From: Plenodomus lindquistii
Taxonomy: Eukaryota; Ascomycota; Dothideomycetes; Pleosporales; Leptosphaeriaceae
DNA: 64,000 nucleotides
NCBI GenBank assembly: GCA_025504975.1
Contig: JANUWI010000019.1
Location: forward strand, 372,001 to 436,000
Direction: 5' to 3'
Shown here in pieces: positions 12,306-23,809 of this stretch. Each line of letters opens with the position of its first letter. The first letter of the stretch is position 1. Made by a program: the position numbers and the translations under genes. The notes under the pieces are model-generated. The model was not told the origin of the DNA, did no database searches, and saw nothing but the letters and a program-made list of their open reading frames with translations.

Positions 12306-12319
12306 TTTTGATTTTTTTT
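12305..12319 (+). terminator. RNA polymerase III T-run terminator of 5S gene
   Basis: Two T tracts, 12305-12309 and 12312-12319, directly follow the 3' end of the 5S rRNA, as expected for polymerase III termination. Confidence 0.75.
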
Positions 12320-12518
12320 GCTGGAACCCGTCGAGCGAGCAGTAAGCGAGTCGGTTTTCATGACTCGCAACCGTGGCTGAAGGAACAATAATTGTCGTGA
12401 TATTATATTGTGTCTGCCGACTTTCCGTACATGCAGCTAGAAAGACGGGCTGTTTTTTTTTAAATGCTTTTTATAAAGTTGTCTAGCTCCCCTACTGTAC
12501 TGCACCCGTTCATTCTAC

Positions 12519-13436
12519 TTACCTATCCACCAACTTCTGCCCCGTAATCAAACTATTAACATACATCCTCGACGCTTCAAACGGAGACCCCGCAGCCTCA
12601 AAGTCAAGATCAAAATCAAGATCGAGCTCCCTCCTCGCCCTCTTCTGCAGCCCACCCTCCTCCTCATGACTCCCCTTCCTCGAATGCACCTTCTCCCCCC
12701 TCCCCTTCACAGCCACAGCGGCATCAACAGGCGACCTCCCCTTCGACATCCTCCCACCACCCAACCCCCCCGCCTCCCTCAGCACCCTCCATTCCCGCTC
12801 CAAAATCCCCATCCAAATACCATCCCACCACCTTCCCTCCCACCAATACGCCTCCCTCTCCCGTCCCTCCTGCACAAACCCCAATTTCTCATAAAGCCGC
12901 ACAGCGCCGTCATTGTACTCGAACGCGCGGATACTAACTCTATGCATGCCCAGTCTGTGAAAGGCGTGTTCGAGCGCCCACGTGATGGCTTCGGTGCCGT
13001 AGCCCTGGCCCTGCCATGCGGGCAGGATATCGAGTCCGATTTCCGTGTGCCGGTGGTGCATCGAGTGTTGGGGCAAGGCACTGAGGTGGATTTCGCCAAT
13101 TGCGATGCCGTATCTACTTACTACTGTTCCTTCGACACCTTTTTCCTTCTCTTCGTTTTCCAGGCGGCGGATCTCTCGGGCCAGGGGTTCGCCGGTTAGT
13201 GAGGGATCGTGGGGCAGCCAGATTATGGCGCCGAGGAGGGAGTCTTCGCTGCATTGTTTGAGGAATTTGTCGGTGTCGTTGGGGCCGGGGAGTTTGGCGT
13301 TGGAGAAGTTGGAGGCGGGGTAGCCGTTTGGGTCGGCGTTGATTGCGGTGAAGATTTGGCGGTCGGCGGTGGGGTGGATGGCGCGATAGGTGAGGCGGGG
13401 GCTGGTGAAGGGGGAGGAGGGGGGAGGAGGGGGCAT
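12519..13436 (-). CDS. GNAT-family N-acetyltransferase (RimJ/RimL-like)
   Basis: The single-exon frame from the ATG at 13436 gives 305 aa. An in-frame ATG further up (13685) would add 83 low-complexity Gln/Asn/Ser residues and is less likely, because MPPPPP...FTSPRLTYRAI is a normal start for this group. The fold signature is visible: strand-rich N terminus, IGLDILPAWQGQGYGTEAI (acetyl-CoA-binding Q/RxxGxG/A loop), then AFEYNDGAVRLYEKLGFVQEGREREAYWWEGRWWDGIWM, the usual GNAT C-terminal region. It would transfer acetyl from acetyl-CoA to an amine, perhaps a protein N terminus or small molecule. About 80 C-terminal residues after that are basic, then acidic (DLDFDLDFE), with no known domain. 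Confidence 0.85.
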   Translation of the reverse strand: MPPPPPSSPFTSPRLTYRAIHPTADRQIFTAINADPNGYPASNFSNAKLPGPNDTDKFLKQCSEDSLLGAIIWLPHDPSLTGEPLAREIRRLENEEKEKGVEGTVVSRYGIAIGEIHLSALPQHSMHHRHTEIGLDILPAWQGQGYGTEAITWALEHAFHRLGMHRVSIRAFEYNDGAVRLYEKLGFVQEGREREAYWWEGRWWDGIWMGILEREWRVLREAGGLGGGRMSKGRSPVDAAVAVKGRGEKVHSRKGSHEEEGGLQKRARRELDLDFDLDFEAAGSPFEASRMYVNSLITGQKLVDR

Positions 13437-13870
13437 GGTGTATGTGAGGGAAGAGAGGGGGATGGTGGGGATTTGGGATGATCTTGGCCGGTCTGGGAGA
13501 TCGTCGCGACGTCCGATTGTTCGTGGTGAGTTGCAGTGTGATATAGTGATCAACGTCTCCTTGTCATTCGAGTTGTTGTGGTCAAGATGCGAGGAATGTT
13601 TGTTGTCACGACTCAAGCTGGTAGGGTTGGTCGTCTGCGCACTGATCTGTTGTTGTTCGATATGTGTGTCAAGTCGGACGTTCAACGTAAGTCAAAGTCA
13701 GCGATGGCCAAGTCTTGCTAGATCTAGTAAGTCAGCGATGGCGCTAGCGCAATCTCCGACCAACTCTTGCTAGATCTAGTAAGTCTAGCGAATCAAATCT
13801 CGCATCGTCATTGAAGATGGTGGAGTAGGGTAAAGATACAAGGGTGCTACCAAGGCAGTGTTCGCGTTCC
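13437..13870. other. Intergenic with nested direct repeats
   Basis: Lies between the 3' end of the GH2 gene and the GNAT gene start. It carries the 21-nt direct repeat listed separately. The stretch up to 13685 is open in the GNAT frame but is probably 5' UTR. Confidence 0.55.
13697..13785. repeat. Nested short direct repeats
   Basis: The 21-mer TCTTGCTAGATCTAGTAAGT+C occurs at 13713-13733 and 13765-13785 without mismatch. A 12-mer GTCAGCGATGGC occurs at 13697-13708 and again at 13731-13742, overlapping the end of the first 21-mer. The core CTAGATCTAG is itself a palindrome. Origin is unknown; it could be a local slippage duplication. Confidence 0.85.
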
Positions 13871-16168
13871 TCAGATTGGATCTTGTTGCGAGCGAGCCAT
13901 GCCCACGTTCTCCACCACCACGGTTGCATTATCAGCCCTTCGCGCAGCAGCATCATACAAAGCCTGAATATCCTCTCGCCACATCACCGTGTCCATGCGA
14001 ATGACTTTGCGATCGTAGCTCATCATGCCATTAACCTCCCCTTCGACGTCTGTGGTTTGCGTCCACACTCCGCCAGAGCATGCGAACCGATCAATTTGTT
14101 CGCGCAACTGCGTTAGAAGATCGTGGGAACGATAATTCCACAACTCTGTAGTGTTTGCTAATTCGTAGGCCGTCTGCTTACTTAAATCACCTGGATACCA
14201 GGTGCTATTTCATGTCAGTGGTTTCACGATAGGATCTGAAGCAGACTTTGACCTACTGTGCATCGTCTGGAAACTGCGTGCCGAGACCGCCAAATTCGCC
14301 CTGAATTCCAATACGCAATGAATCGTAGGCGGAGTCGTAGCCACTTCCTTGGTTCGACCAGAATGGTGTCCCGCATTGTGGGGTAGAGTAGTGGTGGTTG
14401 TCCTGGGCCAGGTCAGTACCAAGATCACGTGCCAGCGAAGGTGTGTCTCATGACGGAATAATGGAGAACGCTCACATCAAAATCCCCAGCTCCATGATCT
14501 GTCCACCCACTGACAGCATTGATCAGCCTGGTGGGGTCAAGGCTGCGAACCATATCCGTCAATGGGAACTCAGGCCAAGGTGGACTTGTCGCTTGCCCCC
14601 ACTCCTCGTTGTAGATAGTCTAACAGCGAAGTTAGCGCGTGGTGCTCATGGATTGCGATTGACATACCCATGCAAAGATACTGGTGTAGCTCTTGAGTTG
14701 CTCTACCATTAAAGCCAATTGCCTGTTGAACTCAGCCTGCGCCTCTGGATACAGTCGCTGGGTACTGCATCTATCATTTGGAACAGGCACATCAGGTCGC
14801 AGGGAAGGCATGTCTTGAATGACCAGCAACCCCATTTCATCGCAAGCTCGATAAAACAACGCAGGCTCGACCTTGATGTGTTTGCGCACCATGTTGTATC
14901 CGACGTTCTTCAGGACTTTAAGATCATAAATCATGGCTTCCACACTTGGTGGGGTGTAGATTCCGTCTGGCCAGTATCCTTATGATTCCATCAGTCCCAA
15001 TCTGCAGACGCGCGTACACTTGTTGACTTACCTTGATCGAGAGTTCCAAACGGGAAAACGAACTTCCCATTGAGTAAAGGTCGTTCCGCACCACCAACGA
15101 AGCCTCTTGATACGGTTCTGAATCCGGTATAACTTTGTACTGTGTCGCTACCGAAAATGATCGTAATATTATACAGACTCGGGCTGTCCGGGTGCCAGAG
15201 CTCCGGATTATCGACAGTAAAGGTGAATGGAGTGCCACTGACGCTGGTGGCTGTTGCTTTGATGTCATCGGAGTCGAGTTCGTGGACTTTGAGCTCGTAC
15301 GATGTTGACGAATTGGTATTGCTGTGAACGGTTACATTGACTGGACCCAATTAGTATCTTCTACAACGTCGGCGCCCTGAACTTACCTGTCCCATCCATA
15401 TCCGCTGTGAGATCTAGTTTGGTAATGTACTCTACGGGTACAGATTCCAGCCACACTGTTTGCCAGATGCCGCTGCAGGGCGTGTACCATATCATCCCAC
15501 CTCGATCAAGCGTCTGTTTGCCAATTGGTATCTGATAGGAACCCATATCTGTCGGATCGAACACATGTACTATCAGCTCATTCGTGCCATTTGAGTTCAG
15601 ATATGGTGTGACATCGATGCTGAACTCAAAGTATCCTCCCGTGTGGCTGCCAGCTACTTTCCCGTTGACGTAAATGGTAGAATTGTAGTCGACGGCTCCA
15701 AAGTTTAGCAGCACTTTGTTGCTGCTTGACCACGAGGAAGGCACGTCGAATGAAGTCTGGTACCAGCTCCAAATTTTGTTCTTGCCCGTGATACCTGCTG
15801 TGCGTTAGACGTGACAGCGTGGCGTGATCAGAAAGCATACCGGAAAGAGCGCTTTCAAGGCAGAAAGGTACTAAGACTGGTCTCTCGAGCCTTTCTCCGA
15901 ATGGTGGCAATTCGTCCGCGTTCAAGCCCTCCCGGTACCTCCACACGCCATTGAGGTTCTTCCAATCTGCGCGCTGTAGGCGTGGGCGTGGATACTCAGG
16001 CCATGGATTTGTCCCCACCTTGTCCGTCCATTCTGTCTTCAGCGGAGTGTACCCGACCTGGTAATCCGAATCGTTCGAGCTCTGTCGTCGAAAGACTACG
16101 CCATCACTCGCAGCCCCAAGCGCCACGATTGCGGTCAAAGCGCTCAGTATGCGCAAAGGGAGTTGCAT
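13871..16168 (-). CDS. Secreted glycoside hydrolase family 2 (beta-galactosidase/glucuronidase-like)
   Basis: Seven exons (15841-16168, 15387-15794, 15032-15340, 14668-14978, 14476-14619, 14257-14402, 13871-14204) total 1980 nt, 659 aa. Residues 1-20 are a signal peptide (LRILSALTAIVALGAA). A sugar-binding jelly-roll domain follows (WSWYQTSFDVPSSWSS, FGAVDYNSTIYVNGK), then an Ig-like domain and the TIM barrel. The acid/base is Glu457 in TIYNEEWG and the nucleophile is probably Glu536 in IQGEFGG; both match GH2. The early RHIKVEP and FYRACDEMGLLVIQDMP are also typical. Several N-glycosylation sites are present. It acts outside the cell on plant or fungal glycans; the sugar specificity cannot be read from the sequence. 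Confidence 0.9.
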
Positions 16169-17584
16169 TCTGTCAATAGAGTCGCTTCCCGCCCAGCTCC
16201 GAATGCATTAGCCTGCACAGCGGTGAATTGCAAGTTGAGATTTGCGACGCAAAGGTACCGATATTTATGGTAAGAAAATACCAATGACAGCATAGGTCAT
16301 GGTATGTGCTTGACCTGGCCGCATATTCTGCGGGCTGACTCTCCCGGGCTGGGGTCTAGCGGCGGGATGGCTGCAAGCCTCAGCCGATCACTGCAAGGCG
16401 AGTGTGCTTGGCAGGACATCGGACTGTAGAAGTCAGTTGGCGTTGCCCGCTGACCTGCTTGAAAGTCGCAGTCAAACGTGAGGTCGGCAAGCGCTAGGTA
16501 GGAGCTCTGCGATGATAGGTGGCTGGGCATGAGAGCTGGAATGGGATAGGAACCAGCAGGTAGCGCAACAACGTTGTGGATGCATATCGAACGCACGGTG
16601 TCAGATGAGGTTGAAGTTTGACCGCTTCATGGCTTGGCTGGTCATCGTTTGGTAGGGATGAGAGGTTCCCCACGTCTCTCGGCTGGATATAGACTGGATG
16701 TTTTCAAACGCTCAACGAAGGGAGTGAATTTTGCCAGTCCACGTTGACTATGGGGACGATGAGCCGTAACAAGCTGTCGAGTTGATGCCCTTCGGGATGC
16801 TGTGGTGATTGACTTGCTGAGCTCGAGATGTGTTCGGTGTTCGGCGGCGCGATATCGGACCTGGTCTCGCAGAGCATCCAAAGCGCCGTGTGACCTAGGT
16901 GGTGCATCTATTGGCACGGCAAGGCTGCTCCATAGTTTGGTTGAGGCTGGCTGCAGGGGCAAAAGCAGTGTCGCGGTCACAGTATGGGATCCAGCGCGAT
17001 ATTCTACCCCGCATCGCCTGACACGCGAGACTTTGGTGTTTATTACTTTGCGCGCAAAGAGGAAGGAGCAATACATCATGACTCGAAAGCACCTTCTTGA
17101 AGAGGCAACTGCCTCTCTGGGCGCTTCATCGTCGAGAGTACTACATTATCGTAATGCATGAACAATATACTACTGTCTCGCTGCTAGCGCCCCCGTTTGC
17201 ACATCTGTGCGCAATTTCATCGTGGTATAAAGTCTTCTGTACCCTCGTGCGCTGGTTCACGTCTCTACCTTGTGACCACTCAAACCGCAGCCCGGCTCGC
17301 CCACCCCGAACGAGCTGTTCGCGTGATGCAGATACCCAGCACACTGTTCGCAACCCATGCTGAGTAGTCCCGTACTTCCTTCTCTCCCACGGGACCTCGC
17401 AACCTTGCACGTTGACCGCCACATGCAACACGAATGCGGGGCAGACGAGCTCACGATCTGCAACACCAATAACGATACCTTGCTCTCATCGTGGCACGAT
17501 GCGCGACAAGCTTCGGGTGCGATACTTGACAAAGCCTTACAACACAGGCCTTGACTAATGATATGAATGCTTTGGACGAGAACT
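16169..17584. other. Intergenic
   Basis: The promoter side of the GH2 gene and the 3' side of the pseudokinase gene, 1.4 kb. Frames of up to 145 codons overlap on opposite strands and show no domain. No repeat or RNA was seen. Confidence 0.6.
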
Positions 17585-19684
17585 TCATGGATATAGGAGG
17601 CGGGGTTTGGACCACGGCTTGAATTTTCCAGCCGACGAAGTTGGCCTCGTAGGGCTGTTCGGCCGCACACCAGAGAATGTCGGCGACGTGGGCGATCTTA
17701 GAGGCCCACCTGATGTGGGCGAGGTGGGCGATGCCGGTGGTATTGGTGCTCTCCTGGGAGCCTCGTACGACGTGTTAATGAATGGCGGCGGCATGGGCGG
17801 TTCAACAGTCCGTATTGAGGCGCTGTCGTCTTCGTCGATTCCGGATAATGTTGTATGGTCCGAGGAGTACGAGTTGAGAATCGAGTTCACTCGTGTGAAA
17901 GACGTCGTGGATGATCGAATCGTGTCCGTATCACTGCTGGAGCTCATGGTTGACATCGTTCGCAGTGATACTATACTAGACGCCCGGTCGGAGCCAGAAG
18001 TCGAGGAGGCTGCTATTCCAAGGTCGTGCTTGTGTGCGCCGCAATGAATATCAGGAATCGCTGTAAAATTACAGAGGATGTCGAGCAGCTTGTCTCGTAC
18101 ATCGCGTGCGGATGGTCGGACCATCGGTGCTCTGCTCAACATGCTCCGTATCAAGCTCAGAATATGAGGTACTGCACGAAACGCATCGTCGTCTTGTTCA
18201 CATGATGCTTTCTCCATCATGCTGATCCACGTATCAATCTTGTCGAGATTGGCATGGAACGAAGTATCGGTACGCGAACTCTTGCCACCAATGGTGACCT
18301 TCTGCTTAGAAGTCCTATGCTTGACAAATTCATGTGGCTTCTTTTTCAGCATAAAGGTAACGATCTCGAGAAATACGCAGCCCAAGGAGTATATATCAGC
18401 CTTTTCTGTCTCGTGAACCCGTGACCTTGGCTTGGGAACTGGCTTTGTCCGCTTAAATCCAAAATTGAACCCTGCAAACTCTGTGGTAGGCGCCTTGGTC
18501 AGTTTCTGTCGTTGCGAGCTGTTGCTATTTGAAGAGCCAGATGAGCTTTTGCTAATGACTGAAGCATGCCTTGTATTCGGAACAATGGGAGCGGGAGCTG
18601 CAGCATCCGGATCGAAATTCTGGGGAAGGGCGGCGTGGGCTTCGGGTGCGCCATAGATATACACATCCATTGGGTCGAGCCTTTTGTCCTTTTGAAACGT
18701 TTCTAAGCTACCGATATCGCTGAAAGCAATGGCATTCTGCTCATCAATCAAGATGTTAGCGGGCCGTATCGCGGAATGACAGAAGCCGTTCTGATGCAAC
18801 GTCGCGATGGCGTCTGACAGGCAATGCAGCCAATTTAATACCAAGTACCGCCGATCGGGCTTTGCCAGCTTCTGATATTGTGTCGGAGTGCGGTGATCAA
18901 TGAAAGTCCTCAGGGTGTGCTGTCCCACAAAGTCTGTGACTACATAGCCAGCTTCTTTGTGCGTATACGATGCCCAAATAGGTGCAAAGTGCTCATGCTC
19001 CACCATTCTGGCACTTTCGACATCCAGTATGAACTCTTGCTCGAAGCAGCCGGGGTTATCAACTGTGCCCAGTGGAAACCTACGGCGAACATAAATATCC
19101 TTGGGCCGTTTGGGCAGGTGAACACGTGACCAATTTTGCAGGCTGACGGCTACCGGAAGTTGCATGACATGCTCCAAGGGCACTTCTTCATTTGGCGCAT
19201 AGTCGATGTGTACGCCACCTTGCAATTCTCGTAGCAGAAATGTGAATTGTGTATGGTAGAACCGAGTATTGGCGTGGTGGTCGCGGCGGTTCGAGAGAGA
19301 AAGCTGCTCGATATCGTCCATCTCCAGCGGTAGGTCATCGTCGTCCCAAGACTTGTCGACTACTGTGAATATTCTGTCTGCTTCTCCAATCTCGGCCAGG
19401 ACTAGGAAAAGTCGCCTTGCCTTCTCGAAGATCCATTCCATGTAGGTATCGTCGCTCAAGTCACCAAAACCGACAGGCTGCGTTAGACGTTCTCGATCCT
19501 GAGGTTGTAAACGCGAAGTGACAAACTCCTTTGTGACTTTTTCGTTGATTCTCTCTTCTGTCCACCATATTTGTTGGAGCGCGGCATGTGGGGTGACGAG
19601 AGAGTGCCCCGCATATCCGTATATCAAGGCATTGAGCGCGACAGTCTGATCGTTTACGACGTTGGTCAGCGTCCTCGCACTCAT
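17585..19684 (-). CDS. Probable pseudokinase with Ser/Pro-rich tail
   Basis: A single exon encodes 699 aa. Residues 1-190 form a helical N-terminal region common to a fungal kinase-like family. A kinase-like fold runs from about 195 to 560: C-helix-like FEQEFIL, hinge YVVTDFV, catalytic-loop FCHSAIRPANIL at 302-312, DIG at 323-325, and ADIYSLGCVFLEIVTFM. The HRD Asp is replaced (His303-Ser304-Ala305), there is no Gly-rich loop, and the expected ATP Lys region reads YVRRRF. Asn310 and Asp323 remain, so nucleotide binding might persist, but normal phosphotransfer is unlikely. The tail (590-699) is Ser/Thr-, then Pro-rich, with repeated SPTSP-like motifs and a probable disordered character. The role is probably scaffold or regulatory; this is inference. 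Confidence 0.85.
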   Translation of the reverse strand: MSARTLTNVVNDQTVALNALIYGYAGHSLVTPHAALQQIWWTEERINEKVTKEFVTSRLQPQDRERLTQPVGFGDLSDDTYMEWIFEKARRLFLVLAEIGEADRIFTVVDKSWDDDDLPLEMDDIEQLSLSNRRDHHANTRFYHTQFTFLLRELQGGVHIDYAPNEEVPLEHVMQLPVAVSLQNWSRVHLPKRPKDIYVRRRFPLGTVDNPGCFEQEFILDVESARMVEHEHFAPIWASYTHKEAGYVVTDFVGQHTLRTFIDHRTPTQYQKLAKPDRRYLVLNWLHCLSDAIATLHQNGFCHSAIRPANILIDEQNAIAFSDIGSLETFQKDKRLDPMDVYIYGAPEAHAALPQNFDPDAAAPAPIVPNTRHASVISKSSSGSSNSNSSQRQKLTKAPTTEFAGFNFGFKRTKPVPKPRSRVHETEKADIYSLGCVFLEIVTFMLKKKPHEFVKHRTSKQKVTIGGKSSRTDTSFHANLDKIDTWISMMEKASCEQDDDAFRAVPHILSLIRSMLSRAPMVRPSARDVRDKLLDILCNFTAIPDIHCGAHKHDLGIAASSTSGSDRASSIVSLRTMSTMSSSSDTDTIRSSTTSFTRVNSILNSYSSDHTTLSGIDEDDSASIRTVEPPMPPPFINTSYEAPRRAPIPPASPTSPTSGGPLRSPTSPTFSGVRPNSPTRPTSSAGKFKPWSKPRLLYP

Positions 19685-22561
19685 TGTGTAGGTCGGAGAT
19701 ATTGCTGTTCCTGGATTCTGGGGGTATCAAAGCTAGTCGTGTGGAAGTCGGGTTGTGGTCGCGTGTCGAGCGGGAGCCAACGTAGGCCGTTGATCATCGC
19801 TGGCGGTCAAGGTGTGAAGCAACGCTGGGATGACGCAAGGTTGTGGTTTGGAGCTGATGGTAGGTAAGACAGGCACCTTTAGGCATCCGTGGGGCCAGAA
19901 ATATCGGCTTTGATTGTGGTACAATGGTTAATCCGCCTGTCGGAAGGGGCCTACTTGTGGCAAGCGGCGTGGCAGCGAATACATGGCTTCGGGTGACCCG
20001 GGCGTCTACCAATGATGGCGAGCATGGCAATAGAAGGCGCAGGGCCCCAGCATGTTGGCTGATGGCGTAGAAGGGCCTTTTGCCTGGAAAAGTCTCAGTG
20101 GCCCCGAAAGCGGCCAGCCATGTGAGATTTAGACCAGGGTTCATCCGCGACGGAAGATGATAAGACACTGCGGGTACGCGTTGGTGGGCAGCAAGCGAAT
20201 GATGGATGCAGGGAGACGGCTACTTGCAAACATACGCCAATGATGGGGACAGGATCGGTGTCGAGCGGGGCACCGCGTTTAGTGCAGTTGGCAGGGCAGG
20301 GCCGGAGCTTCTCTGCCCGCATCAACACGCGGCGGGTAAAGGTGTGATATCAGGCCCATTTGCGTATACTGTGTACATGCGCATCGGCTGGACGCTGCGG
20401 CGCAAAAAGTTTGACGTCTGTTGGTATTTGCTGACAGGCTAAGTGCTGCTTGGGAGGTGTTACACCAATCGAGAAGCTGGTCATGCTCGAAAGCGAAAAG
20501 GAATGCCAGAGGTGCGGCTCCCTACCGATCGTGCTGAATGGCGCGATACCGTGCGTGCATTTGTTGTGGCGATAGCATGCGGCGTGTGACTGCGAGCAAC
20601 GCACCAGCAGACGGCAGCCTGATGATAGGACGTCGCCGAACAGCCTCAACCGAGGCCACTGCAAAGCGCAGCCAAGTCACCTCACAGCTCAACCCCCATC
20701 TCGCCAGATGAGCCCACAGATTGCGGCACGGCTGTCCAGCCTATGCAGTGAATGCCCATGTCCATGCCGATGCCGTGGGCGTGACTGCGGGCGGCCCTCT
20801 GTGCAAAGACGTGGCTCGGCCACAGGTCCCAGGAGGATTCTGTGCTGATTCCTGAAATTTGAGGTTGAACCGCCTGGGCGATAGCGGGACGGGAGAAAGC
20901 TAGCTGACATGGTTGGGCCGCCGTCACGCCGTTCATGTATGAGCACGCACCAGGACGCACGTCTGTGAAGCTCCGCCAGTGAGGCGCAGTCAACATTGTC
21001 TGCTGTCGTCTGATCTGAGTAAAACGGGACGAGTCATGGTGTGAGGTCGGCTGTCAAGTTTCAACTGCGTCAAATGCTGCCGTTGGGTCCAACCGCAACA
21101 AACGTGCCGATCACGCACGGACCCAACCATCCAGCAAGGCCGCCTGCATGCCACATCCCACGCACCCTTTGGCATCTCCCTCTCCCCACAATCCTGGGTG
21201 TTCTCCACGGCTACCTGATCCGGCACGAGTGTGCGCTGCCACGTGTAAACAAACACTGTTCCGGACGCGGATCGCTTGTTCTCTGGGGTGAGGCTCATGT
21301 CAACGAGACCTGGCCGACGAGCAGCGTCGTCTGCCCCGGCTTTGCTGACCAGCCCCAGGAACGCAGCGTTCAACTCCTGTCTGCCTCTCTTGAATATGTC
21401 GAGTGCATGTCTGTGCCACTCTGCGTAGTTGCGTGGCCGGTCATACTCGGAGCAATGGATTGGTTGATCGTTATCAAAAGGTTACCAAAGTCCCACCACC
21501 AAAATGGATGGGTGATCGACGGCAGAGCGCACGTTGTCTCTGTCCTGCACCCCAGAAACCAAGGCCTTCGGCTTGCTTAGCGTCCAATGACACGTTCAAC
21601 CCGCCAACATCGTTAGCACCGGCGGAATTTACATTAACAGCCAACCACGGCTGGCTGGACTCATCTTTTTCAGCCCTAGGAGTTCGAGCCCGCTCGACAA
21701 AGACCCTATTGGACTGGCATTTCGATCCTGAACGCTACTGTACTGTAATTTCTCGGGTCTTGCCTTGCCCCGACTTCAGTCATGAACACTCAGACTCATG
21801 CAACTGTGTAGACAGTGAATCAGCCCTCTCCTTGTTCGGAGCCACCTTGGCCTAATCATCCACTAGATTCGACCCCTTGGGCCAGGGAATACATTCGCTG
21901 GTGGTGTCAGACCGTCACCAAGGAACGGCTCTCCAAACGACGACGTTGACTCTTGTCGTACCGCCTAGTTACCCCCTCTGCTGAATCAATAGCACGCATC
22001 TGAGCGAATTTGCCAGGCTTTGCCCAACATCCAACACGATCCTGCACCGGTCCAGGACATTCTATTCAAACCAAATGTCAGACCAACCTGACTCGGCAAA
22101 TACGCAGGCTCGCGTACAGACATAGTCTGCCCTGTGCGAAGATTTTCCGTAACTTTATAAATCGTGCTGGTGCCAATACACGGGTAAAAGGTTAGAAAAA
22201 TCAATACAATTTACATGGGTGTTTAGATCGGTCGTACAAGCAGAGCCTTGATCTACAGATTGTTCAACGGTAAGAGGTTCGCAGCCACATGCGATGTTGT
22301 GGGTACAATTTGCCTTGATTTCAATTTCGGACTCTGCGTCTCAAAATTTATCACGCTCCCATATCTCTTCTCGTCATTCGCGTTGTTCCGTTATCCTCGG
22401 CATTTATAGCAATTCGCGATGTATACCTTTCTGTCACGATCTGCATAGATATCAAATGCTTGACCAAAGCCCAATTTTTACTACTGTCGTTTCTGCTGTC
22501 TACTCGGGTATTTCGTCAAACGCAAAGAAGTCGCGCGAATAGAAAAATCGAAAAGATGTGC
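19685..22561. other. Long intergenic region
   Basis: This 2.9-kb region upstream of the pseudokinase gene and downstream of the secreted ADH gene has no convincing gene. The longest frame, 179 codons near 21041-21580, overlaps another on the same strand and has no domain. Nothing else was recognised. Confidence 0.55.
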
Positions 22562-23809
22562 TTATGGAAAGGAGATATAAACCTTGACCTCCTCCCAGTC
22601 GGAGAACCTTTGATAGTACTCTGGAGTTTCATCGATGGATATGTCCGCAGTCATAATCATATCGCCAAATCCTCTCGCTACACCGCTTTCAACAAGCCTT
22701 ACTAGTTCCCCCGCATGCCTCGTTGGCTCGACGAGACCCGTTGCAATCTTAACTCTTTTACCCCAAAACTGTCCATAGGGAAAAGTGACATTGCTCGAAA
22801 TCTCAGCAGCCCGCGGTGCGAATTGTGTAGGGGTTTCCGAGTGTTGCCAAACACCCGCAAGGGTAATACCACCGCCGTAATGGGCAATGGAGAATATTTG
22901 TGTCCAGATGTAATCTGGATCGTAAGCGAGTGAAGGATCATACGCTTCAAAGCCGACAGCCTCGACTTGGCGAAGAACACCACGAGGCTCCTGACCAAGA
23001 ACAACCTCAGTAACGTTTTGCGTTTCAAAGTTGACGGGCATGGCGCCCATTGACTCTGCTATATCAAGACGTTGTTGAATGCGGTCAATGACGAAGATTT
23101 TCGAGGCACCGCGAAGTTTGGCAGTGTAGGCAGCCATGAGGCCGACAGGTCCGGCGCCCCAGATTGCAATCGTGTCGCCGGATTCGAAACCAGACTCACG
23201 CACTGCTTGCCATGCAGTAGGCCAGACGTCACCAATCAAGAGATAGTCGCGTTCAATCGAGGAATTGGTGTTATTACGGGTCAACGGGATAGGAATGAGG
23301 TTGGCGTCCGCATCTGGGATGCGAGCGTACTCCGCTAAATCATATCAGTACAGATTTCCTTGATGCAAGCCATAGCTAGCAAGGCTACATAGAACTCGCT
23401 GACCTTGCATCCCGGTGTTTTGATCAGTATTCGATTGCTCAGGAGCCATTTGCACACCCCCTGCATAATTAATTGCAGGAAGAACAACATAATCGCCCAC
23501 GCTGTGTCGCTTCACCCCGTCGCCGAGAGCTTCAACGTATCCCATGGCTTCGTGACCGATATCTCCAGAGCTTGTCGTAAATCCACGGACATAGTGAAGG
23601 TCACTGCCGCACAGAGCAGCTTTGGTAATGCGGATAATAGCATCGCTGGGATATCGGAGTTCAGGAATAGGGACAGTCTCGACAGTTGTATTGAACGGAA
23701 TGCCGTTGTACTCGATCCGTTGCATTGTCCTGTTGCCAGTGCTGTTCTGGGCATGAACGAAGGGTGCAGCTGTCAACGTGACAGCCAGAAGGGAGGGGGA
23801 GACTCTCAT
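22562..23809 (-). CDS. Secreted zinc-type alcohol dehydrogenase-like protein
   Basis: Two exons (23404-23809, 22562-23334) with a 69-nt intron give 392 aa. Residues 1-20 are a clear signal peptide ending FVHA, followed by N-glycosylation sites (NST, NRT, NTT). The GroES-like domain has the catalytic-zinc ligands Cys67 (LCGSDLHY) and His86-Glu87 (GHEAMG). The Rossmann domain has WGAGPVGLMA. The closest subgroup by eye is the glutathione-independent formaldehyde dehydrogenase-like ADHs (AEYARIPDADANLIPIP). The structural-zinc lobe, normally four cysteines, reads NYAGGVQMAPEQ with none of them. A dehydrogenase in the secretory path is unusual because NAD is scarce there. It could be a redox enzyme of vacuole or ER, or a binding protein. 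Confidence 0.85.

Noticed and set aside
21041..21580. 179-codon plus-strand frame in the 20-22 kb gap
   Set aside because: It overlaps another frame on the same strand, has no motif, and its composition looks random.
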